Assembly (NCBI GenBank): GCA_902812415.1
Contig: CADDZJ010000020.1
Span: forward strand, 1 to 45,615
Source: Acidobacteriota bacterium
GTDB lineage: Bacteria > Acidobacteriota > Terriglobia > UBA7540
Length of the DNA stretch: 45,615 nt
Direction of reading: 5' to 3'
Below are positions 1 through 8,042 of this stretch, piece by piece (the stretch's first letter is position 1; every line of letters starts with the position of its first letter). The notes under the pieces are model-generated. The model had not been told where the DNA came from, did no database searches, and saw only the letters and a program-made list of their open reading frames with translations. A program made the position numbers and the translations under genes.

Positions 1-134
1 TGGCGCTTCGTGATGCAGTTCTCGCGCCTGTTGTATGCGCCTGCTCTTCCACGACGATGGAACGTCGGATGCATTGGCGTGGAGTGAGGGTGTAGCCGCA
101 GTCAGGTTTTTCCTGACCGTTCGTCTTTCATTGT
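1..134. other. Left edge, no supported gene
   Basis: The first 134 bases hold no gene I can support. One plus-strand frame is open from base 1 to a stop at 86-88, so the tail of an upstream gene is possible, but the residues do not suggest a family. A short stem-loop GTCAGG-TTTTT-CCTGAC lies near 108-119 and could be part of a terminator for whatever precedes the window. Confidence 0.3.
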
Positions 135-253
135 TGAGGTTCACAAATTATAGTGCCAGCATTTTCTGTAGCGCCGGTGTCCTCACCGGCGTTTTTCGGC
201 GCTGAGGACAGCGCCGCTACAGTCCGCGTTGTCACTATAATTTGTAAACCTCA
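135..253. repeat. Palindromic MITE-like element with 21-bp inverted ends
   Basis: Terminal inverted repeats of 21 bp (135-155 and 233-253) match at 20 of 21 positions when one is reverse complemented. Between them lies a nested GC-rich palindrome built from TGTAGCGCCGG... and its complement ending ...GCGCCGCTACA. There is no coding capacity. The size (about 119 bp) and the terminal repeats fit a non-autonomous miniature element, or a REP/BIME-type palindrome. It sits about 90 bp upstream of the SDR gene and could form a strong hairpin in any transcript that runs through it. I cannot identify a parent transposase from this window. Confidence 0.6.
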
Positions 254-342
254 GTAGGAGAACAATCAGGTGAACCCCACAACCGGTTGACCATGGCTAC
301 CGGCTCGCTATCCAAATCCCATACAGAAAGGAGACAAAATCG

Positions 343-1098
343 ATGCCTGATCAAAAACTCAAGGGTAAGATAGCCGTTGTGGGTGGCGCTTCGAGGAACC
401 TCGGAAGCCTGATCTGTAAGACCTTGGGAGCCGAAGGTGCGTCTGTCGTTGTCCACTATAACAGCAACTCGTCCAAAGGGCCTGCGGAAGAGACGGTGAA
501 AGCTGTCAAAGCCGCGGGTGGCGATGCGTTTTCGTTTCAAGCTGATCTGACCAAGGTTCCGGAAGTGGTCAAGCTCTTCGACGAAGCGATCAAACGTTAC
601 AAACAGCTCGATATCGGGGTCCATACAGCGGGCAAAGTGCTCAAGAAACCGATAGTTGACACGACCGAAGAAGAGTATGACCAGATGTTCGCCGTCAACA
701 GCAAGGCGGCATACTTTTTCATCAAAGAGGCCGCCAAACACATGAAGAACGGCGGCAAAATCATCACCATCGTGACCTCGCTTTTGGCCGCCTTCACCGG
801 CCTTTATTCGATATACGAAGGCGCCAAGGCCCCAGTAGAACACTTCACCCGCGCAGCGGCTAAAGAACTCGGGCCGCGCGGCATCTCGGTGAACTGCATC
901 GCGCCCGGGCCGATGGATACTCCCTTTTTCTATCCGGCAGAAACACCGGAGTCCATTGCCTACCACAAATCGCAAAGCATGAATGGTAAGCTCACGGACA
1001 TCAAGGACATTGCTCCTATCGTGAACCTCCTCGTGACTGACGGGTGGTGGATTACAGGCCAGACGATTTTTGCCAATGGCGGCTATACGACAAGGTAG
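343..1098 (+). CDS. SDR family NAD(P)-dependent oxidoreductase
   Basis: A 251-residue classical short-chain dehydrogenase/reductase, likely cytosolic, of the FabG-like size class. The N-terminal Rossmann motif is GGASRNLG (about residues 14-21), a variant of the usual TGxxxGIG. The NNAG position reads HTAG, and the catalytic YxxxK is Tyr158/Lys162 (YEGAK) with Ser a little upstream (TS in IVTSLLAA). The C-terminal part keeps the PGPMDTPFF segment and the ITGQTIFANGGY ending typical of the family. A good Shine-Dalgarno (AGAAAGGAG, 325-333) supports the ATG at 343. The substrate cannot be read from sequence. The altered glycine motif and the HTAG in place of NNAG place it away from canonical FabG. 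It stands alone with no operon partner. Confidence 0.9.
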   Translation: MPDQKLKGKIAVVGGASRNLGSLICKTLGAEGASVVVHYNSNSSKGPAEETVKAVKAAGGDAFSFQADLTKVPEVVKLFDEAIKRYKQLDIGVHTAGKVLKKPIVDTTEEEYDQMFAVNSKAAYFFIKEAAKHMKNGGKIITIVTSLLAAFTGLYSIYEGAKAPVEHFTRAAAKELGPRGISVNCIAPGPMDTPFFYPAETPESIAYHKSQSMNGKLTDIKDIAPIVNLLVTDGWWITGQTIFANGGYTTR

Positions 1099-1222
1099 GA
1101 GAGCGGGTGCGGGTAACGCGTGGCCACAGTTAGAAAAGCCCTGACCGCGGGCCTTTCATTGGGAAAACAAACACGGTCAAACCCAAAATCGGTTGATCGG
1201 AGCTACCGACTGCCAGCATAAC

Positions 1223-1251
1223 TTGACTGAGATAGACTACAAGTGTAGACT
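1223..1251 (+). promoter_or_regulatory. Sigma-70-type promoter with BlaI/MecI-like operator
   Basis: TTGACT (1223-1228), 17-bp spacer, TAGACT (1246-1251). Overlapping the spacer and -10 is the palindrome GACTACAAGTGTAGAC, containing TACA-N2-TGTA (1238-1247), the core recognised by BlaI/MecI/CopY-type repressors. A possible start ATG at 1262 runs into a stop after 12 codons, so the gene this promoter once served appears to be missing or broken. Confidence 0.45.
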
Positions 1252-1727
1252 ACAGTTGAGGATGACGCGTTCGGCTTTTGTTTCGCCGCGCGGCGTTTGA
1301 GGGCTGCACACATCTCAAACCATGGGATGTGTGCGCTATCCTGGATGAGCATGAAACCTTCCACTACAGGAAGAAATCGAAGGGTTGACAAATGCACCAT
1401 CGTCACACTGAAAAAGGCGATCGTCAGGATTGGGAGGTCGGGCATAAACCAGAATTTTTCCCAACGCACCCTAACGAGTATTTGGAATCAATAAAGCGCT
1501 CTTTAATGGAATCTTTTCGGCAGCAAAGTGAGCAGGGCTTTGGAGGAATGAAATTTAACGCATTTTTACGGAACGAACCCTAACTATGTAAATTTGACCA
1601 AGCTAAGTTGCGCTATATGAAATATGTAGTGGATGCTCTGGGCTGAGTAAAAGCACGGAAGCTCGTGATTCTTCCGCCTCGCGTGGCTCGGCGTCAGAAC
1701 GGCAGACCCGTTACCGGGTCTCGAGAA

Positions 1728-1780
1728 ACCCTGCGCTCTGTCATTCTGAGGAGCGAAGCGACGAAGAATCCCCGTATTTG
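1728..1780. repeat. Dispersed intergenic repeat copy
   Basis: Contains GTCATTCTGAGGAGCGAAGC followed by GACGAAGAATCCCCG, preceded by GAGAAACCCTGCGCTC. A closely related copy with the same left flank (AAAAACCCCGCACC) sits at 27884-27936, and inverted or partial copies are at 28858-28889, 29429-29471 and 44465-44500. This is the type of short intergenic repeat seen many times in acidobacterial genomes. Confidence 0.6.
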
Positions 1781-1969
1781 TTCAACTCCGCAGATACCGA
1801 TCTATCGCGCAGTTTACTTTAGGCCAAAATGGAGGGACTCTTCGCTGTCGTCCAGATGGCAGCTCCGTTGCTGCAAAACTCGAGCGACGCCTGGATCAGA
1901 TTATGCTTTATCTTCGCAAAATCGGCGGCGTTTGTCCGGTGGGGCGCGTAATGGATTTTTGAGGGACTA

Positions 1970-1986
1970 CCCGCAGCAGATGCGGG
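1970..1986 (-). terminator. Hairpin just after rpmB
   Basis: CCCGCA (1970-1975) pairs with TGCGGG (1981-1986), immediately beyond the rpmB stop codon on the minus strand. There is no U-run afterwards, so this may be a weak or factor-dependent terminator, or only an mRNA-stabilising stem. Confidence 0.35.
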
Positions 1987-1987
1987 G

Positions 1988-2173
1988 TTACTTGGCGATG
2001 CGACCGCTACGGATGCAGGAGGTGCAGACCACCAGCGTCCTGTGGGCTCCGTTCACCAGGGCCTTAACCCTGCGTAGGTTCGGTTTCCAGCGGCGGGAAG
2101 TTACATTATGGGCGTGACTGATTCGGTTCCCGTAAACGGGTTTTTTGCCACAAATCTCGCACGAACTAGCCAT
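1988..2173 (-). CDS. rpmB: 50S ribosomal protein L28
   Basis: A 61-residue protein beginning MASSCEICGKKPVYGNRIS and continuing through SRRWKPNLRRVKALVNG to the VVCTSCIRSGRI ending, the full-length short form of L28. It keeps the zinc-binding CxxC pair (CEIC and CTSC), so it is a zinc-ribbon L28. It is a structural component of the large ribosomal subunit. A GAGAGG ribosome site precedes the ATG by about 10 bases, and an extended -10 promoter candidate lies 75 bp upstream. The gene is monocistronic here, which is common for rpmB. The frame on the opposite strand is a shadow. Confidence 0.95.
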   Translation of the reverse strand: MASSCEICGKKPVYGNRISHAHNVTSRRWKPNLRRVKALVNGAHRTLVVCTSCIRSGRIAK

Positions 2174-2506
2174 AAATCTTAAACCTCTCGGAGTGATGAG
2201 AACTGGGGAGTTGCAACGGAAAGCCTGAACTCCAGCCCGTAAGTTTTAAGTATAGCAGATTGGCTGGCCGGTTGCTGAAAACTCAAACAGCCTGGCATTG
2301 TTTCGAGGGTCTCGGGACCGTTTTGAGGCAAAAGACCTCGTAAGAAAAACGGTTGAAGATAATAGAAAAAAGAGTCAAATGGCTATGGTTTAGGGCTTGC
2401 AACAAATCGCAGTCTCCATTAACCTAACCCCACCCCTTTCGGGGTGCAGCGAAGTGGCGTACCAGGGTTTCGCGGAATTCAATTGCCACGGCAGGAGAAA
2501 ACCATC
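2174..2506. other. Divergent intergenic region rpmB / AhpD-like gene
   Basis: About 330 bp separating divergent genes. It contains the rpmB extended -10 and, at its right end, the ribosome site of the AhpD-like gene (AGGAG at 2493-2497). A cytosine-rich stretch (CCTAACCCCACCCCTTTCGG) near 2423-2442 has no clear role. I see no RNA gene here. Confidence 0.4.
2249..2257 (-). promoter_or_regulatory. Extended -10 element for rpmB
   Basis: On the minus strand this reads TGCTATACT, a TGn-extended -10 (TATACT). No good -35 is seen at the right spacing, which extended -10 promoters can tolerate. It lies about 75 bp upstream of the rpmB start. Confidence 0.4.
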
Positions 2507-3136
2507 ATGGAACCCATGTTCTTACAGCAAGTGGAGAGGGCGGTGGGCGGCGGTGGATATTCGGAATTGATTCAACTGCTGCGGGGGAATGGATCGGCTA
2601 TCCCGCAAATCCTTCATCTTTTTGCGTTTAAGCCTCAGGCCACCGACTACCTGGCTCGATTCACGCACGAGGTCATGCGCGGCCCCTCGCCTTTAAGCCC
2701 CGCTTTGCGCGAGTTGATCGCGGCCTTTACCTCAACTGAGAATCAGTGCCCTTTCTGAATAGGCTCGCACGCTGCGGTCGCAGCGGAACTCTTTGGGGAC
2801 AAAGATCTGGTGGAATCGGCGCTGCGCGATTACCGCAATTCGCCTTTATCCCAGGCGGAAAAGGCGTTATTGGCCTTCATTCAGAAGGTCAATCGTCATT
2901 CCAACACCATCGGTGCGGAAGACGTTGAGCAGGTGAGGCAGGCAGGCTGGTCTGACGAGGCGCTTTATGACGCCATCACCGTGTGCGCTCTGTTTAACTT
3001 CTACAATCGATGGGTCGATGCCACCGGCGTTCATGGCATGCCTGCGGAAGCCTATGCCATGCAGGCTAAGAGACTTGCCTATCAAGGTTACGGCGCAGTT
3101 AAGTCAGTAAAGGCGGCAGGCGCAACTGAAGCGTAG
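2507..3136 (+). CDS. AhpD-like / carboxymuconolactone decarboxylase family selenoprotein (in-frame TGA read as Sec)
   Basis: Read through one TGA (2756-2758), this is a 209-residue protein of the AhpD-like alkylhydroperoxidase/CMD family. Residues 1-83 end RELIAAFTSTENQCPF. The TGA is codon 84, and the same frame continues IGSHAAVAAELFGDKDLVES to 3136. Family members carry a CxxC(x)GSHAA redox motif, so the TGA replaces the resolving or peroxidatic Cys and gives C81-P-F-U84. The two halves are in one frame with no other stop, and a fdhF-like hairpin follows the TGA. The ATG at 2507 has AGGAG upstream. Likely a cytosolic thiol/selenol peroxidase or redox protein acting on peroxides or reactive carbonyls; the substrate is unknown. 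Known families: CxxU AhpD-like selenoproteins have been reported from metagenomic surveys. Alternative: a nonsense-mutated pseudogene, which the intact downstream frame argues against. Confidence 0.85.
2759..2796 (+). promoter_or_regulatory. Bacterial SECIS element inside the AhpD-like gene
   Basis: Immediately after the TGA. The stem CGCTGC (2770-2775) pairs with GCAGCG (2780-2785) and is capped by the loop GGUC (2776-2779). The first loop G is the 18th base after the TGA. In E. coli fdhF the same GGUC occurs within the AGGUCU loop starting at base 19 after UGA. Bacterial SelB binds such an apical loop with an exposed G and U. The spacing and loop identity match what the family requires. No bulged U equivalent is obvious in the short stem. 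Confidence 0.75.
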
Positions 3137-3210
3137 CACGAAGTCGTAAGCGCGTGCGCGCGCTGTAAACCGGAAGTTGCTAGTGAATTGCCGGAAAGAA
3201 TCAATCACTG

Positions 3211-6200
3211 ATGACGTGGCTGAAAAATAACAGCGGGAGATTGCTTTTAATCGTCGGGCTCGTCCTGGCGTTGAATAGCGCCTATCTCGCCGCCTTTGCC
3301 ACACCTGATCTTTTTTACGTCATCAATAGCCTCCTTCACCCGCTGCTTGGGATCGTTGCGGCGATTTTGTTGGGTCTCTTCATTTCGAGGCGCTGGGATG
3401 ATTTCAAAAACCGGGCCGGCATTGCGCTGATTTTCCTCGCCCTTGCAACCACGGCTTTGGGAATCTTCCTGGCGGTTGTGGGAATGACGCGAGGCCACAC
3501 CCTGGCTCTCTACGTTCATGTAGGCTTTGCGGTGGCCACGCTGTTTGCGACTTTGCTTCTGCTGTGGCAATGGGCGCGGAGGGTGCGTCCAGCGGCGGCA
3601 GCCGGAACTCAGCCAACGAATCCATCCACTTTGGTGGCATGGCGATGGGGCTTTTGGGGGCTGGCCGCCTGCCTGCTTTTTTATGGGGTGGCGGCGGCTG
3701 CTCATCACTTTTTCCAAAATCCCAAATACATCATCCGTAACCCGGCGACGCCGCCCCTCAGCATGAGTCAGGAAGGGGGCGGCTCGAATTACTTCACCTT
3801 CCCAAGCTCCATCCAGACGAATACGGGCAAGCCGCTGCCTGCAAAGTATTTCATGGATGCAAAGTCCTGCCAGCCTTGCCACCCCGATATCTACCGCCAG
3901 TGGTACAGCTCAATGCACCACTACTCCTCCTTCAACAATCAGTGGTATCGCAAGTCGATCGAGTACATGCAGGACACGGTGGGCATCAAGCCTTCGCTCT
4001 GGTGCGGCGGATGTCACGATCAGGCCTTAAGCCTGACCGGAGAGATGCAGAAATACCCCATCCGCCAGATTGAGGATACACCCGCTGGCCAGGCGGGGTT
4101 GACCTGCATTTCATGCCACAGCGTCATCCATGTGGGCAGCACGATGGGCCAGGCGGATTTTGTGATGGAGTATCCCGCGCTGGCCGCTTATGCGGAGAGC
4201 CGGAATCCGGTGGTTCGGTTTCTCCATTACACGGTCGTCCGGCTTGATCCCAAGTCTCACCGCAGCGTCTTTTTCAAGCCTTTCCATTACGAACATCAAC
4301 AGCAAGCGCTGTTTTGCTCGGCCTGTCACAAGGTTCACATGGATGTTGCTGTGAACCATTATCGCTGGGTGCGCGGGTTTGACGAATACGATAACTGGCA
4401 AGCAAGCGGAACGGACTGGCTAGGCGCGCGATCATTTTATTATCCTCCAAAGCCGCAGAACTGCGTGGATTGCCACATGCCGCTGGTGCGGTCCAACGAT
4501 TTTGGCAATACGAACGGCTATGTTCATTCCCATCGTTTCGCGGCTGCCAATACGGCGGTCCCCGCATCCTATGGGGATGAATCACAAATCGCCGCCGTCG
4601 AGCATTTTCTGAAGGGTTCTCTCAGCGTGGATATCTTCGCGCTGGCCGAAGAGCCTTCCGCCAGCAACATGGGGCCGGGCAATGTGAGGGCGGCAGGGAT
4701 GCCGGAGACCCCTCAACTGGCCACCACTTATGCAGTGGGCGAAGAATCCTCTGCGGGCATGCGCTCTTCCGTGATGACCGTAAGCCAGCCTGTCAAGCTC
4801 ATCGCTCCGCTTGGCAGGGCGAAAGCCGTGCTTCATCGCGGGCAAACGGTGCGCGTGGAAGTGGTGGTGCGCACGCTGAAGCTTGGGCATTTCTTCCCTG
4901 GCGGAACGGTGGATGCTTACGATTGCTGGCTGGAGCTTCAGGCGAAGGATAACAAAGGACACGTCATCTTCTGGAGCGGCGCAGTGGCGGATAACGGACG
5001 GGGACCGGTTGATCCCGGAGCGCATTTTTACCGCTCCGAGCAGCTTGATGCGCACGGCAACCTGATCAACAAGCGCAACACGTGGTTTACGCGCGCCGTG
5101 GTTTATACGCACCTCATTCCACCCGGAGCGGCGGATACCGTTCATTACCGGCTGAAAATACCCGAAGATTGCGGGGATGAAATTACGTTGACTGCCAGAC
5201 TCAACTACCGTAAATTCCGGTGGTGGTACACACAATGGGCTTTTGCCGGCGTCCATGATCCTGACAGCGCCCGGTTGGGAACCAGCTATAACTATGACGA
5301 TAGCCGCTGGGATTTTACCGGGAATCTTGCGGAAGTGGCCGCCAAATACAAACAGATTCCGAATGTGCCCATCGTTGTCATCGCGGAGCAAAGCATCACG
5401 GTGCCGGTAGCGGCTGGCGCGGCTAAAGGTGAAACTCCTTTTGTCGAGGATATCGCGCTCAATTCCCGCGACCGTACCCGGTGGAATGATTACGGAATTG
5501 GATTACTGTTGCAAGGCGATCTGAAGGGGGCCGAGCGGGCATTCCGAGTCGTCACGAAACTGGATCCGAACTATGCGGACGGCTGGGCGAACGTGGCCCG
5601 CGCCATGATTCAGGAAGGGAATACAGACGCTGCCAAGCCGCTGCTGGTCAGAGCTTTGAAGCTCGATCCACAACTCGGAAGCGCGCACTATTTTTACGGG
5701 CTTGCGCTCAAGGCGGATGGTGAATACCCGCAGGCGTATGATCAGTTCGCTCTGGCTGCCGAACGCTATCCCTACGACCGCGTGGTGAGAAACCAGATGG
5801 GACGGCTGCTTTTCCTGCAACGCAAATACCGCCAGGCCATCCAGCAGTACGACAAAACGTTGAGCGTCGACCCCGAAGATCTTGAAGCTCACTACAACCT
5901 GATGCTCTGCTATCGCGGCTTGAATGATGATAAACTGGCTGCGCGAGAAGAGAAGCTCTACCTGCGCTTCAAGGCTTATGAGGCCGCAGTGGCGATTACA
6001 GGTCCTTACAAGCTCTCGCACCCGGATGATAATAATGAGGCTCAGCCTATTCACGAGCACACGTCGGTAGCGCTTGCCGGCGTGAATCAGACCGGCGTCG
6101 CGGCGAAGCGCTACACGGCGCGGAATCCTCACGCGCCATCGTCAAAAGTGCGGCGGGTTGCGCGCAAGGCAAAAGAAGCGTCGCTCCGCCGCCAGGCTTA

Positions 6201-6246
6201 TACCGGCCGGTTGAGGTCTTTCCAGGGAGGTCTCCAGTCGTATTGA
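3211..6246 (+). CDS. Membrane-anchored multiheme (5 CxxCH) cytochrome c with C-terminal TPRs
   Basis: A 1011-residue protein with four to five hydrophobic helices in the first ~170 residues. A periplasmic domain follows with five heme c motifs at about Cys220 (CQPCH), Cys265 (CGGCH), Cys299 (CISCH), Cys369 (CSACH) and Cys418 (CVDCH). A beta-rich region comes next, then about four tetratricopeptide repeats (755-925), and finally an unusually Arg/Lys-rich tail. The fold class resembles cytochrome c554/NrfA-like multiheme proteins. Role: inferred electron transfer at the cytoplasmic membrane with a TPR docking platform; the partner and donor are unknown. Its stop overlaps the TTG start of the following CRTAC1 gene by four bases (TTGA), so the two are translationally coupled. 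A second cytochrome-TPR/CRTAC1 pair occurs at 35431-39114. Confidence 0.85.
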   Translation: MTWLKNNSGRLLLIVGLVLALNSAYLAAFATPDLFYVINSLLHPLLGIVAAILLGLFISRRWDDFKNRAGIALIFLALATTALGIFLAVVGMTRGHTLALYVHVGFAVATLFATLLLLWQWARRVRPAAAAGTQPTNPSTLVAWRWGFWGLAACLLFYGVAAAAHHFFQNPKYIIRNPATPPLSMSQEGGGSNYFTFPSSIQTNTGKPLPAKYFMDAKSCQPCHPDIYRQWYSSMHHYSSFNNQWYRKSIEYMQDTVGIKPSLWCGGCHDQALSLTGEMQKYPIRQIEDTPAGQAGLTCISCHSVIHVGSTMGQADFVMEYPALAAYAESRNPVVRFLHYTVVRLDPKSHRSVFFKPFHYEHQQQALFCSACHKVHMDVAVNHYRWVRGFDEYDNWQASGTDWLGARSFYYPPKPQNCVDCHMPLVRSNDFGNTNGYVHSHRFAAANTAVPASYGDESQIAAVEHFLKGSLSVDIFALAEEPSASNMGPGNVRAAGMPETPQLATTYAVGEESSAGMRSSVMTVSQPVKLIAPLGRAKAVLHRGQTVRVEVVVRTLKLGHFFPGGTVDAYDCWLELQAKDNKGHVIFWSGAVADNGRGPVDPGAHFYRSEQLDAHGNLINKRNTWFTRAVVYTHLIPPGAADTVHYRLKIPEDCGDEITLTARLNYRKFRWWYTQWAFAGVHDPDSARLGTSYNYDDSRWDFTGNLAEVAAKYKQIPNVPIVVIAEQSITVPVAAGAAKGETPFVEDIALNSRDRTRWNDYGIGLLLQGDLKGAERAFRVVTKLDPNYADGWANVARAMIQEGNTDAAKPLLVRALKLDPQLGSAHYFYGLALKADGEYPQAYDQFALAAERYPYDRVVRNQMGRLLFLQRKYRQAIQQYDKTLSVDPEDLEAHYNLMLCYRGLNDDKLAAREEKLYLRFKAYEAAVAITGPYKLSHPDDNNEAQPIHEHTSVALAGVNQTGVAAKRYTARNPHAPSSKVRRVARKAKEASLRRQAYTGRLRSFQGGLQSY

Positions 6247-7952
6247 AGCCCGAGTTTAATCTTTCCCGTCGCAACCTTCTGAAGGGCTCTTTGGCCGCGA
6301 TTGTTGCCGGCGGTCTTGAGCAAATTGCCGCTTTCGCAGTTCCTGAAACCCAGCCCATTCGCTATCTTGACGTCACCCGCCAGGCGGGCATCCGCTTCAT
6401 TCACTATACGGGCGCTTTCGGGAAGCGTTATCTTCCCGAAACCATGGGCTCCGGCTGCGCCTTTATCGACTACAACAACGATGGGCTTCCCGATATCCTG
6501 CTGATTCAGGGCAAAGATTTCCCTGGTCATTTCCACAGGCACACCACGCAGAAACTCTATCGCAATAACGGCAATGGCACTTTCACCGATGTCACCGAGC
6601 GCGCCGGTCTTGGCATTGAGATGTACGGCATGGGCGTGGCGGTGGGTGATTATGACAACGACGGCTACGACGATATTTATATCACCGGCCTGGGCGAATC
6701 CCGCCTGCTGCACAACGAACATAACGGCACTTTTAAGGATGTCACGAAGAGCGCGGGAGTGGATAACACCGGCTTTGGAGCAAGCGCCGCCTGGGTGGAT
6801 TACGACAAAGACGGGCGGCTGGACCTTTTTGTGTGCAATTACGTGAAGTGGTCAGAAAAGACCGACATCTATTGCTCGCTGGATGGGCGCAATAAATCCT
6901 ACTGCACGCCGGAAGCCTATTCGGGCGATACGTGCCGCTTGTTTCACAATCTTGGCAACGGACGCTTTGAGGACGTCACCGGCAAGGCCGGCATTTACGA
7001 TCCAACCGGAAAAAATCTGGGCGTTGCCGTGATTGACTATGACAACGACGGCTGGCCAGACGTTGCCGTTTCCAATGACACGCAGCCCACCAAGCTTTAT
7101 CGAAATAACCGTAACGGCACGTTTTCGGAAGTGGCCGTTGAGGCCGGCGTCGCATTCAGCGAGGACGGCATTGCGCGCGGCGCGATGGGCATTGATGCCG
7201 ATGATTTTGACGATTCCGGCCATCCCAGCCTTGCGGTTGGGAATTTTTCAAACCAGATGCTGGGCCTCTACCACAACGAAGGCAATCGCTTCTTCATCGA
7301 TATCGCTCCCTCTTCCGAGGTAGGCCGCGCCAGCCTGCTTTCGCTCTCGTTCGGGCTCTTCTTTTTTGACTACGATCTGGATGGTCTTGAGGATCTCTTT
7401 GTGGCCAACGGCCACATCGAACCCGATATCAATCGCGTGCAACCGCAGGTGACCTACGCCGAGCTCCCGCTGGTCTTTCATAATGAAGGTCACAGCCATT
7501 TTCAGAGCGTCGGCAAGGCGCTGGGCTTTACTCAGAAGCTGGTGGCGCGCGGCGCTGCCTATGCGGATATTAATAACGACGGCGCTCTGGATATTCTGCT
7601 TACCACGAATGGCGGCCCGGCCCGCCTTTATCGCAACGAAGGCGGCGACCGAAACAATGCCATCCGCATCAAAACCGTAGGAACGCGTTCCAACCGCGAT
7701 GGAATCGGCGCGCGTGTGCGCGTGAAAACGCCCACCGGCGTCAACGAACAGCGGGTGCATTCCGGATCCAGTTACTGCTCGCAGAGTGAACTGACGCTGA
7801 CTTTTGGTCTGGGGAGGGAAGATCAGGCGACGGAGGCGCAAATCGAATGGCCCAGCGGCCAACAGGATGAGCTGAAATATCTGAAGGCCAACTCAACCTA
7901 TACCGTTCAGGAAGGCGGCAAAATTCTCTCCGCGAAGCCTTTCAAAAGATAA
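6243..7952 (+). CDS. CRTAC1 family FG-GAP/VCBS and ASPIC/UnbV protein, Tat-exported
   Basis: A 569-residue exported beta-propeller protein. The N-terminus carries a twin-arginine signal (SRRNLLKGS near residues 8-16 followed by a hydrophobic stretch). At least six calcium-type DxDxDG loops follow (DYNNDGLPD, DYDNDGYDD, DYDKDGRLD, DYDNDGWPD, DYDLDGLED, DINNDGALD). The C-terminal 75 residues match the ASPIC/UnbV domain (SNRDGIGARVRV ... IEWPSGQQDELK). Tat export suggests folding, or cofactor or metal loading, before secretion. The start is TTG at 6243, inside the stop codon of the multiheme gene, which implies stoichiometric coupling. The function of CRTAC1-like bacterial proteins is not established; binding to surfaces or partner proteins is likely. 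The pairing with a multiheme cytochrome-TPR is repeated at 37396. Confidence 0.85.
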   Translation: MKPEFNLSRRNLLKGSLAAIVAGGLEQIAAFAVPETQPIRYLDVTRQAGIRFIHYTGAFGKRYLPETMGSGCAFIDYNNDGLPDILLIQGKDFPGHFHRHTTQKLYRNNGNGTFTDVTERAGLGIEMYGMGVAVGDYDNDGYDDIYITGLGESRLLHNEHNGTFKDVTKSAGVDNTGFGASAAWVDYDKDGRLDLFVCNYVKWSEKTDIYCSLDGRNKSYCTPEAYSGDTCRLFHNLGNGRFEDVTGKAGIYDPTGKNLGVAVIDYDNDGWPDVAVSNDTQPTKLYRNNRNGTFSEVAVEAGVAFSEDGIARGAMGIDADDFDDSGHPSLAVGNFSNQMLGLYHNEGNRFFIDIAPSSEVGRASLLSLSFGLFFFDYDLDGLEDLFVANGHIEPDINRVQPQVTYAELPLVFHNEGHSHFQSVGKALGFTQKLVARGAAYADINNDGALDILLTTNGGPARLYRNEGGDRNNAIRIKTVGTRSNRDGIGARVRVKTPTGVNEQRVHSGSSYCSQSELTLTFGLGREDQATEAQIEWPSGQQDELKYLKANSTYTVQEGGKILSAKPFKR

Positions 7953-8042
7953 GCCCGCCGAGAAACAGTCCCATCTTGAATTCAGCATTCCCAATTTCGG
8001 ACTACCGTTTGCGGGATGTTGCATTTGAGATACACTTGCGGA

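Larger units (their letters stand above)
1099..1987. other. Gene-poor region with repeat and orphan operator
   Basis: About 890 bp without a gene I can defend. Short open frames occur on both strands (for example 1203-1469 minus and 1392-1583 plus), but none has a recognisable family, a convincing ribosome site or a compositional signature. The stretch does contain a promoter with an overlapping BlaI-like operator (1223-1251) and one copy of the dispersed intergenic repeat (about 1728-1780). It looks like decayed or accessory DNA between two housekeeping-type genes. Confidence 0.5.

Noticed and set aside
235-975. 246-codon minus-strand ORF
   Set aside because: Antisense shadow of the SDR gene, which has a ribosome site and clear motifs.
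1203-1583. Short ORFs on both strands (1203-1469 minus, 1297-1494 plus, 1392-1583 plus)
   Set aside because: No family, no convincing ribosome site, overlapping frames in a region with repeat and regulatory remnants.
2444-3136. Two separate small genes, or a frameshifted pseudogene, in place of the AhpD-like gene
   Set aside because: Both parts are in the same frame, a single TGA separates them at the CxxC position, the second part keeps family sequence to its end, and a SECIS-like hairpin follows. Selenocysteine explains all of this better.
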